From positions 62,001-126,000 of the forward strand of contig NZ_FNZV01000001.1 in assembly GCF_900109555.1 (NCBI RefSeq): a stretch of DNA of 64,000 nt, in the 5' to 3' direction. Source of the DNA: Pacificibacter marinus. Its GTDB lineage: Bacteria > Pseudomonadota > Alphaproteobacteria > Rhodobacterales > Rhodobacteraceae. A program made the position numbers and the translations under genes. Position 1 is the stretch's first letter, and the number at the start of each line of letters is the position of its first letter. Shown here piece after piece: positions 63,252-64,000 of this stretch. Below the pieces are notes generated by a model that ran no database searches, was not told where the DNA came from, and worked only from the letters and a program-made list of their open reading frames with translations.

Positions 63252-64000
63252 TCAAAGACTCCCTGTTGATCCGATTTTGGTAAATGCAGGAAAGGTTTCC
63301 AGCATCCAAGCCGCGATCATGTTGACGGAATTTGTGAGAATAAGAATGGCAAAGACAATCAAGAACACGCCCATTAGCTTTTCAACTTTAGGCAAATGAC
63401 GGCGGAACTTGGCCGCAAAGCGCAAGAAAGGCTTGATGAAAATGGCCGAGATCACGAATGGCAAAGTCATCCCGACACCAAAGACAAGCATCAGAATCAA
63501 TCCTTTAACCGCCGTTTCTTCGATAGAGGCCGTAAACACAACAGCCGTCAAAACGCCGCCCACACAAGGCGTCCATCCCGCAGCGAACGCAAGCCCGACC
63601 ACATAAGAGCCAAGCACGCTCATGTTAGACGTATCGCCAGCGTCCATCTGAAACTGTCGGTTTAAAAAGCCGATCCGAATAACGCCTAAGAAATGCAGCC
63701 CCATGATGAAAACAATCGCACTGGCAAGGATGCGAAACACGTCTTGTTGGCCGCGAAACACCTGACTGAATGAAAAAGCGGCAGCGCCAAGCCCCACAAA
63801 CACGGTGATAATCCCCAGTGAAAACATGATGGACGACACCACAGCACGACGCCGCACACCGGCAGCAAGTTCGCCATCTTCATTGATTTCGCCCATGGAC
63901 GTGCCTGCCATATACGACAGGTAAAACGGCACAATCGGCAAAATACACGGGGAAAAAAACACGATCAACCCGCCTATAAAAGCGGAAATCACGGTTACAT
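63252..64000 (-). CDS. soxV: SoxV (CcdA-type thiol transporter), probably incomplete at window edge
   Basis: 246 residues from the GTG at 63992, with six helices and the two functional cysteines: FFSPCILPIVPFYLSYMAG near the start and GWTPCVGGVLTAVVF. These are the CcdA/DsbD-beta core Cys pair. The reading frame stays open to the window edge and family members usually have some ten residues before the first helix, so the true start probably lies outside. It passes electrons from thioredoxin to SoxW. Confidence 0.9.
   Translation of the reverse strand, partial: VTVISAFIGGLIVFFSPCILPIVPFYLSYMAGTSMGEINEDGELAAGVRRRAVVSSIMFSLGIITVFVGLGAAAFSFSQVFRGQQDVFRILASAIVFIMGLHFLGVIRIGFLNRQFQMDAGDTSNMSVLGSYVVGLAFAAGWTPCVGGVLTAVVFTASIEETAVKGLILMLVFGVGMTLPFVISAIFIKPFLRFAAKFRRHLPKVEKLMGVFLIVFAILILTNSVNMIAAWMLETFPAFTKIGSTGSL

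Overview
The window is chromosomal core DNA of a Rhodobacterales (Roseobacter-group) alphaproteobacterium. The evidence is the family content and gene order: trpGD...trpC-moaC-moeA-lexA, comEC, gltX-gltA; ccmE/ccmF/ccmH beside argC; purL-bolA-grx; zapA-tkt-gap-gap; and a sulfur-oxidation (sox) cluster. Base composition looks moderate (about half G+C by eye). Genes are densely packed, with many 4-base ATGA overlaps. No rRNA, tRNA, CRISPR array, insertion sequence or prophage was seen.

Layout. 1-10.5 kb: the first 10 codons of queA (leaving the window), a large AsmA/DUF3971-type envelope protein, bcp, a DUF455 ferritin-like protein, an M23 murein hydrolase overlapping a bactofilin, an EamA exporter, DUF2189 and a YibQ-like divergent polysaccharide deacetylase. 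10.8-24 kb: the tryptophan/molybdopterin/lexA block, interrupted between trpD and trpC by an accessory unit of a C4-dicarboxylate TRAP transporter (dctPQM), its two-component system and a cytochrome P450. Two 18-bp palindromes and a -24/-12-type promoter lie upstream of dctP, while the linked DctD-like regulator has lost its Walker A lysine and GAFTGA loop. lexA is preceded by a GAAC-N7-GAAC-N7-GAAC SOS operator overlapping a promoter.

24-40 kb: comEC, gltX, gltA, an enoyl-CoA hydratase, and the cytochrome c maturation genes ccmE, ccmF and ccmH. Between ccmE and ccmF sits a compact five-gene lysis-type cassette: a GH108 endolysin, a GTA-type 3-TM holin, a 63-residue UviB/BhlA-like one-TM protein, a 45-residue protein and a 5-TM membrane protein. 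All are chained by overlapping start and stop codons. It resembles the lysis module that releases gene transfer agents in Rhodobacter, and is the most unusual locus here. argC, murI, a PlsC-type acyltransferase and a LysR regulator follow. A probable ~80-nt sRNA carrying a copy of the 16S anti-Shine-Dalgarno octamer lies before purL.

40-54.5 kb: purL, a Cys-rich protein, bolA and a CGFS glutaredoxin (iron-sulfur/iron homeostasis); zapA and a coiled-coil partner; then tkt, gap, a 50-residue membrane protein and a second gap. The two GAPDH paralogues differ at the cofactor-selecting residue (Ala36 versus Asp36), and CceR-like operators lie upstream of both. marC, coaD, a CBS-domain protein, and a divergent LysR/mmsA pair follow.

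54.5-64 kb: DUF2892 with a Crp/Fnr-type site, a Crp/Fnr regulator, a DUF302 protein, and then the leftward sox cluster soxV-W-X-Y-Z-A-B-C-D. This is the full periplasmic thiosulfate-oxidising multienzyme (SoxXA, SoxYZ, SoxB, SoxCD) with the SoxVW thiol-delivery pair. An ATTC-N8-GAAT box precedes soxX and a terminator-like hairpin lies between soxA and soxB.
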